Origin: Micromonospora qiuiae
GTDB lineage: Bacteria; Actinomycetota; Actinomycetes; Mycobacteriales; Micromonosporaceae
Direction of reading: 5' to 3'
Assembly (NCBI RefSeq): GCF_016863555.1
Contig: NZ_BOPC01000028.1
Coordinates: 1-64,000 of the forward strand
Length of the DNA: 64,000 bases
Shown here: positions 18,829 through 27,996 of the stretch, in pieces
Numbering within the stretch: position 1 is the first letter of the stretch
How the letters are laid out: the number at the start of each line of letters is the position of its first letter
Notes under the pieces: generated by a model
The model's database searches: none
What the model was told of the DNA's origin: nothing
What the model saw: only the letters and a program-made list of their open reading frames with translations
Position numbers and translations under genes: made by a program

Positions 18829-20202
18829 TCAGGCCGCATACCACCGGGCGGTTGAGGTACGCACCGCCCGTCGTGGGTGGGTGAAGCGCCACACCGCTCC
18901 GGTCGCCCCCATCATCAGCGGCAGCAGCGTGGCGAAGGTGGTGAAGCTCAGGGAGTCGAACGTGAACCCGACAGCGATTGCGATGATCTGCGTCGAGATG
19001 AGCGCCGCGCAGAGATGTCGGTCCTCCGGCCGGCTGGCCCGACGCAGGGCGACCATCGCCAGCGCGATCGAGACCAGATGCAGCGCCGCGAGCACGGCGA
19101 CGCCGACCAGCCCGCCGGCGAGCGCCTGGGCGAACCACTGGTTGTCGAGATACTGGTACTGCGGCCAGACCCAGGTGCCGATCCCCCGGCCGAGCCAGGG
19201 TCGCTCGACGAAGTAGCTCTGCACCATGTCGTACCGATCGGTGCGGGAGGTCACGCTCGGATCCTCGGCGGCGCCGGTGAAGAGTTCGACCACCGTGTTG
19301 ATGAGGCCAGGCTTGAGAAACATCAGGGCGGCCAGCAGTCCGGCCCCGATCATTGCCATGTTGTACCGCATCCGCCAACTCCAGACCGGCACCATGACCA
19401 GCAGCATCAGGCCCGCTGCCAGGAAACCGGTCCGGGAGACCGTGGTGGGAATCGCCGCCGCGATGACCAGGGCGAGAATCACGAAACGCTGCCGATCCTT
19501 CCGCTCGGGAGAGAACCGGGCGAAATGGATCGCGAACGGCAGGGCCATCGCCATCACCGCGCTGAATTCGATGTAGTGCAGGGTGGTGCTGGCCACCCGG
19601 ATACCGGCGCCCCGTATCTCGAAGCCGGGCACGAAGCCTTTCGGCTCGAGCCCGGGCACCATCAGATAGACGGTGACATCGGTCCAGAGGACGAACTGCA
19701 ACAGCCCCACCAGGGCCATGAACGCGGCACACCAGACGAACACCCGGAAGACCAGCCGGAACCGTTCCCAGTTGGGTAGGCCGTCGGCCACGACGAGCAC
19801 CACGCCGGCGAACGCCGCGACGTAGAGCATCGCCCGGTCAGCGCTGTTGGCCTCCATCGTGGTCAGGCCACGCAGGAATCCCACCGCGTAGGACAGGATC
19901 GCCCAGAGCAGGTAGAGCAGCACCACCCACCGCAACGGCTGTGGCCCCACCATGGGCAGTCGTGGATCGAACCGGACCAGGACCCACCAGGCCGACAGCA
20001 ACACGGCGATGATGAGCGCCGGCCGCCCCAGGTCGGTCATGTTGGGCACGATGAGCTTCGCCGGAATGAGCATGAGCAGGCAGAGCATCAGGCTGAGCAG
20101 CACGGCGGCGTCCACCCGGGCGTACCGGCGCCGGGAGGCGTACACACCTCTTGCGACGCTGGCCGGTTCGAGGTCCGCCGGGTGCAGGAGGGACGCGGTC
20201 AA
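18829..20202 (-). CDS. O-antigen ligase/polymerase-like membrane protein (Wzy/WaaL family)
   Basis: 457 aa with about 11 membrane segments and one large extracytoplasmic loop (about residues 310-370) containing TSRTDRYDMVQSYFVERPWLGRG, the typical RfaL/Wzy_C loop with its conserved Arg and a GxG. Such proteins polymerise or ligate lipid-linked glycan units outside the membrane. It begins at a TTG that overlaps the stop of the Wzz-like gene (TTGA), so the two are translationally coupled. With the flippase and Wzz-like protein this gives a Wzx/Wzy-type assembly set. Confidence 0.82.
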   Translation of the reverse strand: MTASLLHPADLEPASVARGVYASRRRYARVDAAVLLSLMLCLLMLIPAKLIVPNMTDLGRPALIIAVLLSAWWVLVRFDPRLPMVGPQPLRWVVLLYLLWAILSYAVGFLRGLTTMEANSADRAMLYVAAFAGVVLVVADGLPNWERFRLVFRVFVWCAAFMALVGLLQFVLWTDVTVYLMVPGLEPKGFVPGFEIRGAGIRVASTTLHYIEFSAVMAMALPFAIHFARFSPERKDRQRFVILALVIAAAIPTTVSRTGFLAAGLMLLVMVPVWSWRMRYNMAMIGAGLLAALMFLKPGLINTVVELFTGAAEDPSVTSRTDRYDMVQSYFVERPWLGRGIGTWVWPQYQYLDNQWFAQALAGGLVGVAVLAALHLVSIALAMVALRRASRPEDRHLCAALISTQIIAIAVGFTFDSLSFTTFATLLPLMMGATGAVWRFTHPRRAVRTSTARWYAA

Positions 20203-21032
20203 CGGTGGTTACCCTCGACGCCCGGCGGCGGCCACTCCGTGCGCGGCACGATGATCGTGGCGTCGGCGGGGACCGGTTCGAGCGCTGCGGAACGGTCATC
20301 CACGCCGGTCTGGGCCGAGTTCCGGTCGGCCCATGCGGTCCGCTGGTTCACCGGTGGGGCGGCGGGCGGCGGCGCGTCGCGTCCCGGGCCGTGCGCGGCT
20401 CGGGATGCCGCCACCCGTCGCGCTCGCCGGCGCCGGATCACGGCGTCCAGCAGCACGGTCAGTGCCGTGGTGAGGAGTACGCCGATCCCGGCGATGGCGA
20501 CCAGCGCCCGCTTGACCTTCGAGGTCGACTCGGTCACGTTCTCCCCGACGGTCAACCGGAGCGTGGTGATCGTCTGCTCGGCGGCGGCGCCGTAGTCGGC
20601 CTGAAGGGCGGTCACGCTCTCGCCGAAGCGCCGGACCAGTTCCTGGGTGGTCGCCGTCGCCTGCTCCTTGGTGGACGCGATGACCTCGAAGGTGACGATC
20701 GGCAGCATCTGGTCCAGGGTGAGGGTGAAGGCATCGGTGTACCCGGCGTCCTTGAGCGCCTCCACCACCTTCTGGTCCTGCACGGTGAGGATGGCCGCCT
20801 TGCCGAGCGAGGCGAGACCGAGATCGAGCCACGGATTGCGTGGTCGCGGCGCGCGGCCGTCGTCCTCCTTCGGAGTGACCGAGGGCGGGACGAGTTGGAC
20901 GTAGCTGGTCGCCACGTAATTCGGTTCTATCTTGACCGCGGCGAGAACGGTCGCGGCGACCGTCAGCAACAGCAACGGACCGGCGATGTACCACCGCCGG
21001 ACCAGAAGTTTGGTCAGGTCCCAGAAATCCAC
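20199..21032 (-). CDS. Wzz-like chain-length determinant / capsular polysaccharide co-polymerase
   Basis: About 277 aa. A first membrane segment near residues 15-37 (RWYIAGPLLLLTVAATVLAAV), an extracytoplasmic coiled domain, and a second membrane segment near residues 195-215 (VAIAGIGVLLTTALTVLLDAV) are the Wzz/CapA layout. A C-terminal Pro/Ala-rich cytoplasmic tail follows. No Walker motifs are present, so the BY-kinase usually fused or adjacent in Gram-positives is missing here. I chose GTG 21032, after a G-rich stretch; the frame stays open to 21143. Regulates chain length with the Wzy-like protein at 18829. Confidence 0.75.
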   Translation of the reverse strand: MDFWDLTKLLVRRWYIAGPLLLLTVAATVLAAVKIEPNYVATSYVQLVPPSVTPKEDDGRAPRPRNPWLDLGLASLGKAAILTVQDQKVVEALKDAGYTDAFTLTLDQMLPIVTFEVIASTKEQATATTQELVRRFGESVTALQADYGAAAEQTITTLRLTVGENVTESTSKVKRALVAIAGIGVLLTTALTVLLDAVIRRRRARRVAASRAAHGPGRDAPPPAAPPVNQRTAWADRNSAQTGVDDRSAALEPVPADATIIVPRTEWPPPGVEGNHR

Positions 21033-21262
21033 TACGTCCGTTACCCCCCCAGGTATGAGGGCCGACGTTTTCCGGACGTGACCCACCCACGCCGCCCATG
21101 CGTTCGCCAGCCCAGTGTCCAATCGGTATGCCCCTGGGTGCAAGGAGGCAGCCGCCGCGCGGAGCGGGAATCGACTTCGTCGTCCATCTCAGCGGGGGTC
21201 GCGATCGTGGCCAGTCAGGAATACGACAGTCAATTGCTGCGGACTGGTTTCGTGATTGCGAC

Positions 21263-21293
21263 AGTCCGGTGCCGCCGAAGGTGGCACCGGACT
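21263..21293 (-). terminator. perfect 11-bp hairpin after the 643-aa secreted protein
   Basis: AGTCCGGTGCC (21263-21273) and GGCACCGGACT (21283-21293) are perfect reverse complements around a 9-nt loop, starting 21 bp past the stop codon at 21314. It separates this gene from the Wzz-like gene. The rest of 21033-21313 has no gene I can support. Confidence 0.7.
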
Positions 21294-21313
21294 ACCCACC
21301 GAAGGGCTGCCGA

Positions 21314-23245
21314 TCAGGCAGTCGGTATGATCTTGTAGATGTGGTACGAGTGCTCGCTGGCGAAGTTGTCGGTGATCATGCCTCCGCTGATCGGCACCGT
21401 CCGGTTCTCGAAGAGCACCTGAGCCTGGTTGGCGGTCAGGCCCGGCGGCAACGTGAGCCCCTGGGTGCCGGTGCCACCGGTGCGGCCCGGCATCGCGAAG
21501 AGGTAGTACGAGCCGGCGTACTCCTTGAGCATGGTGTCGAGGCGGCGGTTGAAGGTCCAGGCGTACGACTGGGTGTTGAGCACCGGCGCCAGGCCGATGA
21601 TCCGCTTGTTCAACTCGGTCACCGTCGGCCGCACCGCCGCCCCGCACGCGTCCCGCAGCACATGCTGGGTGATGCACGGTCCGCCGAAGTTGTGGTTGAA
21701 GTAGATGATGCCGCGAGCCTCGTTGATCAGCGAGTTCATCACGGCCCCGGCGATCTGGGGCGCGGTGATGGTCGGTGCCGAATCCTCGGAAGCCGGATGG
21801 CCCAGTTCGACGAAGGCCCAGATCGGCTGACGTTTGCCGTCCAGCCCGTCGACCTGGCGCATCCGCTGCATCGTCAGGCCGTAGTTGGCGGCGCGGCGGC
21901 AGGTGCTCGCGGTAACTCCGATGCTGGGGCCCTCCGAGGAGGAGAGGCAGACGTTCGGGTCGGTGTACCAGTAGATGTCACTGGAGAACAGCGACGTGTA
22001 GCCGTTGACGAACCGGCTGGAGTCGCTGTCGGTTTCCCAGAACATCACTCCCTTGCCGAAGTTCGCGTAGCGCATCCGGCCGTCGCCGGTGGGCAGCTCC
22101 GCGGAAAGCCGTCGCAGCACCTCGAAGCCGCAGTCGAGCTTGCCGCCGACACAGATCTGCCCCTCGCCCGGATAGTTTCCGGTCCAGGCGCTGGCGCCAG
22201 GTCCAGCCCACATGTCGACCTCGTCGTTGAGCCACCAGGCCGTCGTCTCGGCTCCCTGGCCCGGAACGTCGGTGTCGACGACGGCGAACATGCCGTTGCG
22301 CCGAACCAGGGACAGATCGGAGTTCGAGGTCAGCATGACGTAGGTGTTGAGCCCGGCAGTGCGATCCAGGTCGACGTCGTGCTGGGTGAGCACCGACTCG
22401 TACCACACGCCGATCGGGAAGAAGTTGTGGTTGGTCCAACCCGCAGCGTTGGCCACCGGGAAGCTGGCGTAGTAGGACGGACCGCCCTCCCAGGCGACCC
22501 GGGGCAGGTTCAGTGCCGGACGAACCGGCGGGCTGGCCGTGGGTGCCCCCGTCGGTGGCGGTGAAGTCACCGACGGCGTGGTGGTTGTTGGCGTGGTGGG
22601 CGGTGTGGTCGGGGCAACCGGCGCGGGCGCGAAGACCACATCCACCCAGTAGTTGCTCGCCCGGTAGGTCTCGGTGGGGAAGCTCGACTCGCCGTACGCG
22701 TAGACACCCGCATCGGAGGTGGTCGTCAGCGGACCCGAACTGGCCTTCGCGGTGAAGTAGTTCTCCGACACCCGGTACCGCGTCGTGTGGTACGAGACCA
22801 CGTAGACCTCACCGGCCTTGATCGTGACCGGCGTCGGCAGCCGCACCTCCTGCCATCCGGAACTCGTCTCGTTGGTCGAGGTCGCCGTGGCCAGTCGCCG
22901 ACCTGCGGTCCACACGCTCACCGGGTGGGTGTTGCCGGAACCCTCCGCCTTGAGGAATCGGACGGCGGTCAGCGTGCCGTCGCGGGACGAGGTGAAGCGC
23001 AGGCCCACCTCGACGGGGACGAAGTCCGGATCGGTCGGCACGCGAGAGACGTCGAGGTCGGCGAAGAACGAGTAGGTGGTGGTCACTGCGGCTCTGCCCC
23101 AGGCGCCCAGCGCCGACGTGAGCACGATGACCAAAGCCGCCGCGACTGTGGCGGTCACCCGGCCGCGCCGCGATCGACGGGTCGGCAACGCAGGCTGTGG
23201 GTACGCGAGGCGAAGTGGAGCAACGGGAGAATTCGGGCTTTCCAC
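21314..23245 (-). CDS. secreted DUF4082 protein with an unrecognised large C-terminal domain
   Basis: 643 aa. A basic N-terminus and a hydrophobic stretch (about residues 28-50) suggest a signal peptide or anchor. One DUF4082 domain (about 58-208; VRFLKAEGSGNTH, GWQEV, NYWVDVVF) and a Pro/Thr linker (209-245) precede a domain of about 400 residues that I cannot assign. That domain begins PRVAWEGGPSYYASFPVAN and contains WWLNDEVDMW, NFGKGVMFWE and GIIYFNHNFGG, rich in aromatic and acidic residues as in glycoside-hydrolase-like TIM barrels. A glycan-acting enzyme is only a guess. Same domain and same orientation as the 1263-aa protein, which implies a shared role. Confidence 0.72.
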   Translation of the reverse strand: MESPNSPVAPLRLAYPQPALPTRRSRRGRVTATVAAALVIVLTSALGAWGRAAVTTTYSFFADLDVSRVPTDPDFVPVEVGLRFTSSRDGTLTAVRFLKAEGSGNTHPVSVWTAGRRLATATSTNETSSGWQEVRLPTPVTIKAGEVYVVSYHTTRYRVSENYFTAKASSGPLTTTSDAGVYAYGESSFPTETYRASNYWVDVVFAPAPVAPTTPPTTPTTTTPSVTSPPPTGAPTASPPVRPALNLPRVAWEGGPSYYASFPVANAAGWTNHNFFPIGVWYESVLTQHDVDLDRTAGLNTYVMLTSNSDLSLVRRNGMFAVVDTDVPGQGAETTAWWLNDEVDMWAGPGASAWTGNYPGEGQICVGGKLDCGFEVLRRLSAELPTGDGRMRYANFGKGVMFWETDSDSSRFVNGYTSLFSSDIYWYTDPNVCLSSSEGPSIGVTASTCRRAANYGLTMQRMRQVDGLDGKRQPIWAFVELGHPASEDSAPTITAPQIAGAVMNSLINEARGIIYFNHNFGGPCITQHVLRDACGAAVRPTVTELNKRIIGLAPVLNTQSYAWTFNRRLDTMLKEYAGSYYLFAMPGRTGGTGTQGLTLPPGLTANQAQVLFENRTVPISGGMITDNFASEHSYHIYKIIPTA

Positions 23246-23487
23246 GAAAAGACGCCTTTCCGATCAGGTACGCGCTGCCGCCGGCGTACGGTCGGCGTGA
23301 AGCCGCGATCGAGCCGGGCTCGCCGAATACGAGCGGCGGCCGCGTTCTCGCTCGTCATTGCTGTGATTTCTAACGACGCCCGACGAGCCGCCGAGATGTT
23401 CGCCCGACAGAATTAAGCGGTACTTAACGAGTATCCTGCCAACCCGTATCGCCCCATCAACGGCAGAAAGACGACATTGTCTCGGGG

Positions 23488-24354
23488 CTACCGTCGCGCG
23501 CGCACCGACTCCGGTCGCCCCCAACCGGACCGCGCACTCCAACCCGGTGAGCGGCGCTTTGCCTCGGCCAACAGGATGATCGCGATGTAGCAGAGCGCCG
23601 CGGGCAGCAGCCCGGGCGACCGGAGCAGCACCTGTCGCAGCCAGGACCAGGACCGCGGGCCGGGCACCGGGTCCGCCACCACGCCGTACTCGGGCGGCGC
23701 GGCCCGGAGGAATCGCCAGAACTCCGCGTTTCCCTCCCGCGCCCGGGCCACCCGGCGAATGAGATCCCCGGTACGTCGTGGCACCCGCACCTGGACCACC
23801 GCCGGTATCTCCACCTTCTCGTCGGCGCCGACGACCGCGTCGAGGAACATGTCGTCCGCGATAAGGTCGGGAAAGTCCGCGAAGCGGGACCGCGCCTCGG
23901 CGGAGAGCGCGATGACCCCCCGGCCGAACAATCGGTTGCGGAAGACGGGCAGTCGGGCGTTCACCGCGTAGTACGCGCGGACCGGCCAGGCGCTGCCCGA
24001 GGTGTCGATCACCGGCCGGGGCACCGCCGCGGCGATCCCGGGCCGCCCGACGGCAGCGGCGAGATCGTGTAACAATTCGACCGTGATCGGTGCGTCAGCG
24101 TCCGCGTAGATCCGCACATCGCCGTCGACCACCTGCTCAGCAGCGTTCATCGCCGCAGTTTTGGATGGCGTCGGTATTTCCAGAACTTGTACGCCGAATG
24201 AACGTGCAACCTCCGCTGTGTCGTCGGTGCAGCCATTGGCGACGACAACAATCTTCACATCATTGCTCAATTGTGAAGAACTCGATAGCCGACGTAGCGT
24301 GCCGGCGATTCCCGCAGCCTCATTGAAGGCCGGCATGATGACATCTATTCGCAC
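23488..24354 (-). CDS. GT2-family glycosyltransferase
   Basis: 288 aa from GTG 24354. GT-A fold: VIMPAFNEAAGI opens the domain, VVVANGCTDDT follows, and IYADADAPI (near residue 86) is the DxD-type metal/nucleotide-sugar site; LIADDMFLD and RVPRRTG match later motifs. A hydrophobic C-terminal segment (LLPAALCYIAIILLAEA) may attach it to the membrane. The frame is open to an ATG at 24459, but those 35 codons have AT-rich third positions, unlike the gene, and would leave only 23 bp before the divergent WecG-like gene. Confidence 0.78.
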   Translation of the reverse strand: MRIDVIMPAFNEAAGIAGTLRRLSSSSQLSNDVKIVVVANGCTDDTAEVARSFGVQVLEIPTPSKTAAMNAAEQVVDGDVRIYADADAPITVELLHDLAAAVGRPGIAAAVPRPVIDTSGSAWPVRAYYAVNARLPVFRNRLFGRGVIALSAEARSRFADFPDLIADDMFLDAVVGADEKVEIPAVVQVRVPRRTGDLIRRVARAREGNAEFWRFLRAAPPEYGVVADPVPGPRSWSWLRQVLLRSPGLLPAALCYIAIILLAEAKRRSPGWSARSGWGRPESVRARR

Positions 24355-24447
24355 TCTCCGATAGTGCCGGTCCGCACTGTGGACAGACAAGATGTCAAAC
24401 AGCCAGGACCCGGGCCAGAGACCGAAATACGACACTGGTTGACCGCG

Positions 24448-24474
24448 TTGCCGCAGCATAAGCCTCGCTAGGAT
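24448..24474 (+). promoter_or_regulatory. leaderless promoter of the WecG-like gene
   Basis: TTGCCG (24448-24453) and TAGGAT (24469-24474), a consensus actinobacterial -10, are 15 nt apart. The GTG start is 8 nt after TAGGAT, so transcription would begin at or within 2 nt of the start codon and no Shine-Dalgarno site is present. Confidence 0.5.
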
Positions 24475-24482
24475 CCCTTTTC

Positions 24483-25304
24483 GTGTCGTCCGATGGGAAC
24501 GGTTCCGGCTCCGGGAACCGGATCAAACTGTACGGTATTGACTTTGATCCTTTTCACGAGAAAGACGTGGTCCGGCACGTCGTCGCCGAGATCACCGCGG
24601 GCCGGGGCGGACAGATCGTCACCCCGAACGTGGACATTCTTCGTCGCGCCCGCCGGAATCAGGAGGCCCGCGCCCACGTGGAATCAGCGAGCGTGGTCGT
24701 GGCGGACGGAAAACCGTTGATCTGGGCCAGCCAGCTAGCCGGAAATCCGCTACCGGCCCGGGTTCCCGGCGCAGACCTGATCTGGAGCCTGTCAGCGGCG
24801 ATGGCCGAGCAGAACCGCTCCGTCTACCTGTTCGGCGGCGCACCGGGCACCGCCAGCCGGGCGGAGCAGGCCATGCGATCCCGGTTTCCCCGGCTGCGCA
24901 TCGCCGGGCATCTCAGCCCGCCGTTCGGGTTCGACGCCCGACCCGACCAGTTCGAGGCCGCCTGCGCCACCGTGGCGGCGGCCGCGCCGGACGTCGTCTA
25001 CGTCGGGCTCGGCTTCCCCAAGCAGGAACGGGTGATCGCCCGGCTCCGCGCCCTGCTGCCCAGCACCTGGTTCCTGGGCTGCGGCGCGGCGATCGGGTTC
25101 GTGGCCGGCATCCACCGGCGGGCACCGCTGTGGATGCAGCAAACCGGCCTCGAGTGGGCGCACCGCCTGGCCAACGAACCGGCCCGACTCGCCCGCCGCT
25201 ACCTGGTCCACGACGTTCCGTTCGCGCTGGAGCTGCTGGCGGTCACCGCGCTGCGCCGGCTGCATCGCCGCCGCGGCGGCATTCCCCGAGGAGGACGGCC
25301 GTGA
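24483..25304 (+). CDS. WecG/TagA/CpsF-family glycosyltransferase
   Basis: 273 aa. Family motifs: ITPNVDILRRAR-like block (VTPNVDILRRARRN, about residues 46-59), ADGKPLIWASQ, and VYVGLGFPKQE (about 171-181), then the C-terminal amphipathic tail that docks on the membrane. WecG/TagA enzymes add the second sugar (often a ManNAc or ManNAcA type) to undecaprenyl-PP-GlcNAc. No WecA/TagO-type initiating transferase is in the window, so that step would come from elsewhere. It starts with a leaderless GTG and overlaps the following glycosyltransferase (GTGA). Confidence 0.88.
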   Translation: MSSDGNGSGSGNRIKLYGIDFDPFHEKDVVRHVVAEITAGRGGQIVTPNVDILRRARRNQEARAHVESASVVVADGKPLIWASQLAGNPLPARVPGADLIWSLSAAMAEQNRSVYLFGGAPGTASRAEQAMRSRFPRLRIAGHLSPPFGFDARPDQFEAACATVAAAAPDVVYVGLGFPKQERVIARLRALLPSTWFLGCGAAIGFVAGIHRRAPLWMQQTGLEWAHRLANEPARLARRYLVHDVPFALELLAVTALRRLHRRRGGIPRGGRP

Positions 25305-26302
25305 ACCGTCCCGACGTCTGCGTCGTGATCGTCTCGTACAACACCCGCGACCTGACCCTGCGCTGCCTGCGGGAACTCGAGGACAGCCGCACCCCGGACG
25401 TCCGGTTCGACATCGTCGTCGTCGACAACGCCTCGACCGACGGTTCGGCGGACGCGATCGCCGAACACTTCCCCGAGGTGCGGCTGGTACGACTGACCGA
25501 GAACGTCGGCTGGGGCCGAGGGGTGAACCGGGGGGCGGTCGCCGGCGACAGCGACTACCTCCTGCTGATCAACCCGGACACCGTACCGGTCGGCCAACCG
25601 GTCACCGAACTCGTGACGTTCGCCCGGCACCGGCCGCAGCATCGCGTCTACACCGGACGGACCCTGCGCGCCGACGGCACAGACGACGGCTACTCCTGCT
25701 GGGGGCTGCCGAGCCTGTGGAGTCAGTTCACCTTCGCCACCGGCCTCTCGACGGCCTTCCCGCGCCGCCACTGGGCCAACCCGGAGGGTCTGCCACGGTA
25801 CGACCGGCGCACGGTACGTGAGGTGCCGGCGGTCTCCGGCTGTTTCCTGCTCATCGAACGTGCGCTCTTCGACCGGCTCGGCGGATTCGACCCACGGTTC
25901 TTCCTCTACAGCGACGACATCGACCTCTGCGCCCGGGCGGCGGCACAGGGCGCGCGGCCGGTGCTCCACCCCGGCGCGGCCGTGGTGCACGTGGGCGGCG
26001 CGTCGTCGACCTCCGACGGGCAGCGGCTGAAGATCCTCCGGGGCAAGGTGACCTACCTACGGCGGCACTGGTCACCGCTACGGTCCCGGCTCGGCGTGGG
26101 CCTGCTCGTCGCCGGTGTCGGACTGCGGGCCGCCGGCCGGCTCCTCCTCGGCGCCGACCGGTCGCGCGGAATCGACTGGGTGCTGCTCTGGCGGCAGCGC
26201 CACGCCTGGACCGCCGGCTGGCCACCGGTCGACGAGCCCCGGCCGCCGTACGACCCGGACGGCCCTCGCAACGTGTCAGCCGGCGCCAGATCGACCGGGT
26301 GA
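25301..26302 (+). CDS. GT2-family glycosyltransferase (rhamnosyltransferase-like)
   Basis: 333 aa. Opens VCVVIVSYNTRDLTLRCL, with VVVDNASTDGSAD and LLLINPDTV (DxD-like) as the GT-A nucleotide-sugar site, and FFLYSDDIDLCAR later, as in WbbL/GT2 rhamnosyltransferases. An excellent GAGGAGGA ribosome site precedes GTG 25301, which overlaps the WecG-like stop by 4 bp. The C-terminal region (LGVGLLVAGVGLRAAGRLLL) is hydrophobic. Last gene of the locus; sugar specificity is inferred only from family resemblance. Confidence 0.88.
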   Translation: MNRPDVCVVIVSYNTRDLTLRCLRELEDSRTPDVRFDIVVVDNASTDGSADAIAEHFPEVRLVRLTENVGWGRGVNRGAVAGDSDYLLLINPDTVPVGQPVTELVTFARHRPQHRVYTGRTLRADGTDDGYSCWGLPSLWSQFTFATGLSTAFPRRHWANPEGLPRYDRRTVREVPAVSGCFLLIERALFDRLGGFDPRFFLYSDDIDLCARAAAQGARPVLHPGAAVVHVGGASSTSDGQRLKILRGKVTYLRRHWSPLRSRLGVGLLVAGVGLRAAGRLLLGADRSRGIDWVLLWRQRHAWTAGWPPVDEPRPPYDPDGPRNVSAGARSTG

Positions 26303-26392
26303 GCCCTCCGGCTCACTCTCGCCGCCAGTTCGCCCTGTATCGGGGCATATCGGCGATATGGTCTGATCGATGACCAGGTCCGCGACGCCGAC

Positions 26393-27619
26393 ATGAGGAA
26401 ACTCCTCGCCGCCACGCTCGGGATCCTCTCCGCGGTCGGCGGTTTCGTGGACATCGGCGACCTGGTCGCCGCCAGCCAGGCCGGCGCCCGGTTCGGCATG
26501 GCGCACAGCTGGGTCCTGCTGCTCGGCGTGGTGGCGATCTGCGCGTACGCCGAGATGGCCGGACGGATCGCGGCGGTGACCGGGCGGGCCGTGTTCGACC
26601 TGATCCGGGAACGGCTCGGCGCCCGGGTGGCGCTGCTCAACCTGGTGGCGTCGTACGTGGTCACCGTGGTCACCCTGGCCGCCGAACTCGGCGGGGTGGC
26701 GCTGGCCGTGCGGCTGGCCACCGGCGTGCCGTACCTGATCTGGGTCCCGGTGGCCGGAGCGGCGGTCTGGCTGGTGCTGTGGCGGATGCGGTTCCCGGTG
26801 ATGGAGCGGCTGTTCGGGCTGGCCGGCCTGGCGCTGGTGGTCTTCGCCGTGGCGCTGTTCTGGCTGCCCACCGACTGGGCTGCCCTCGGCCGCAGCGCGG
26901 TGAGCATCGAGGAGGCCGGGCAGGGATGGGGCACGTACTGGTTCGTCGCGGTGGCCCTGTTCGCCTCCACGGTCAGCCCGTACGAGGTCTTCTTCTTCTC
27001 CTCCGGCGGCGTGGAGGAACACTGGGGTGCCGCCGACCTGGCCGACGCCCGCTTCAGCGTGCTGGTCGGGTTCCCGATCGGCGGGTTCCTCGCGCTGGCC
27101 CTGATCGCCACCGCGACCGTGGTGCTGCGCCCCGCCGGCCTGGCGGTCACCGGCCTCGAACAGGTCGCCCATCCGGTCGTGCTGGCCTTCGGCGGACTCG
27201 GCCTGGCGATCGCGGCGTTGGCCTTCTTCGCGGTCACCTTCGGCGCCGCGCTGGAGACCGGCCTGTCCGCCGCGTACGCCGCCGCGCAGTACTTCGGCTG
27301 GCAGTGGGGCAAGCGGGTCAGCCCGCGTGAGGCGGCCCGATTTCACACCGTGCTGCTGATCAGCGTGCTGCTCGGAGTGCTCCTGCTGCTCACCGCGATC
27401 GACCCGGTGGCGCTCACCGAGTACATGTTGATCATCAGCGCGGTGGCGTTGCCGCTGACGTACCTGCCGATCCTGGTGGTCGCCAACGACCGCACGTACC
27501 TCGGCGACCGGGTCAACGGACCGTGGCTCAACACGCTGGCCGCCGCGCTGCTGCTGGTCATCCTGACCGCGTCGATCGTCGCCGTACCGCTGGCCATCGG
27601 CACCAGAATGGGGCAGTGA
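26393..27619 (+). CDS. NRAMP-related divalent metal transporter with altered metal-site motifs
   Basis: 408 aa, about 11 membrane segments, NRAMP/MntH fold. The canonical helix-1 DPGN is D20-I-G-D23 here, and the helix-6 MPHN-type motif reads S195-P-Y-E198. The metal-selecting methionine is thus Ser and the Asn is Asp, so manganese/iron selectivity is doubtful; NRAMP-related magnesium transporters also lack this Met. Proton-coupled uptake is the family role. Its stop overlaps the GTG of a PRC-barrel gene. Which metal is carried is open. Confidence 0.78.
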   Translation: MRKLLAATLGILSAVGGFVDIGDLVAASQAGARFGMAHSWVLLLGVVAICAYAEMAGRIAAVTGRAVFDLIRERLGARVALLNLVASYVVTVVTLAAELGGVALAVRLATGVPYLIWVPVAGAAVWLVLWRMRFPVMERLFGLAGLALVVFAVALFWLPTDWAALGRSAVSIEEAGQGWGTYWFVAVALFASTVSPYEVFFFSSGGVEEHWGAADLADARFSVLVGFPIGGFLALALIATATVVLRPAGLAVTGLEQVAHPVVLAFGGLGLAIAALAFFAVTFGAALETGLSAAYAAAQYFGWQWGKRVSPREAARFHTVLLISVLLGVLLLLTAIDPVALTEYMLIISAVALPLTYLPILVVANDRTYLGDRVNGPWLNTLAAALLLVILTASIVAVPLAIGTRMGQ

Positions 27620-27996
27620 GAATCGAGGTGAGCCGCCAGTTGCTCGACCGCCAACTCGTCGACGTGCAGGGCCGGCTGGTCGGCAAAGTCGACGACGTGG
27701 AGTTCGCGATCGACACCGAGGGCAGGCCGTATCTGCTGACGCTGCTCACCGGGCCGGGCGCGCTCGCGCTGCGGGTCGGCGGCCGGCTCGGCCGGATGAT
27801 GGCGCTGGCGGCCGAGCGGTTCGTCACGGACCGGCCGATGGCGCCGCTGCGCATCCCGTACCCGCTGGTCGCGCGGATCGACAGCGCCGTGTGGCTGCGG
27901 GTACGCGCCGAGGAACTACCCACCGCACCCGTGGAGCAGTGGCTGCGCCGTCGGCTGATCGACCGTATCCCGGGGGCTGGCCGTGCGAGCGGGTGA
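27616..27996 (+). CDS. PRC-barrel domain protein
   Basis: 126 aa. Residues about 5-50 (RQLLDRQLVDVQGRLVGKVD) form a PRC-barrel repeat, a small beta-barrel found in RimM, photosynthetic reaction centre H subunit and next to MgtE-type Mg channels. No membrane segment or catalytic residues. GTG start overlaps the NRAMP stop (GTGA) and the 3' end overlaps the next PRC-barrel gene by 14 bp. The tight coupling suggests a partner or regulator of the transporter; the role is inferred. Confidence 0.7.
   Translation: MRIEVSRQLLDRQLVDVQGRLVGKVDDVEFAIDTEGRPYLLTLLTGPGALALRVGGRLGRMMALAAERFVTDRPMAPLRIPYPLVARIDSAVWLRVRAEELPTAPVEQWLRRRLIDRIPGAGRASG

Noticed and set aside
24354..24459. N-terminal extension of the GT2 gene up to ATG 24459
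   Set aside because: AT-rich third codon positions and too little room for the divergent promoter; GTG 24354 is a better start.
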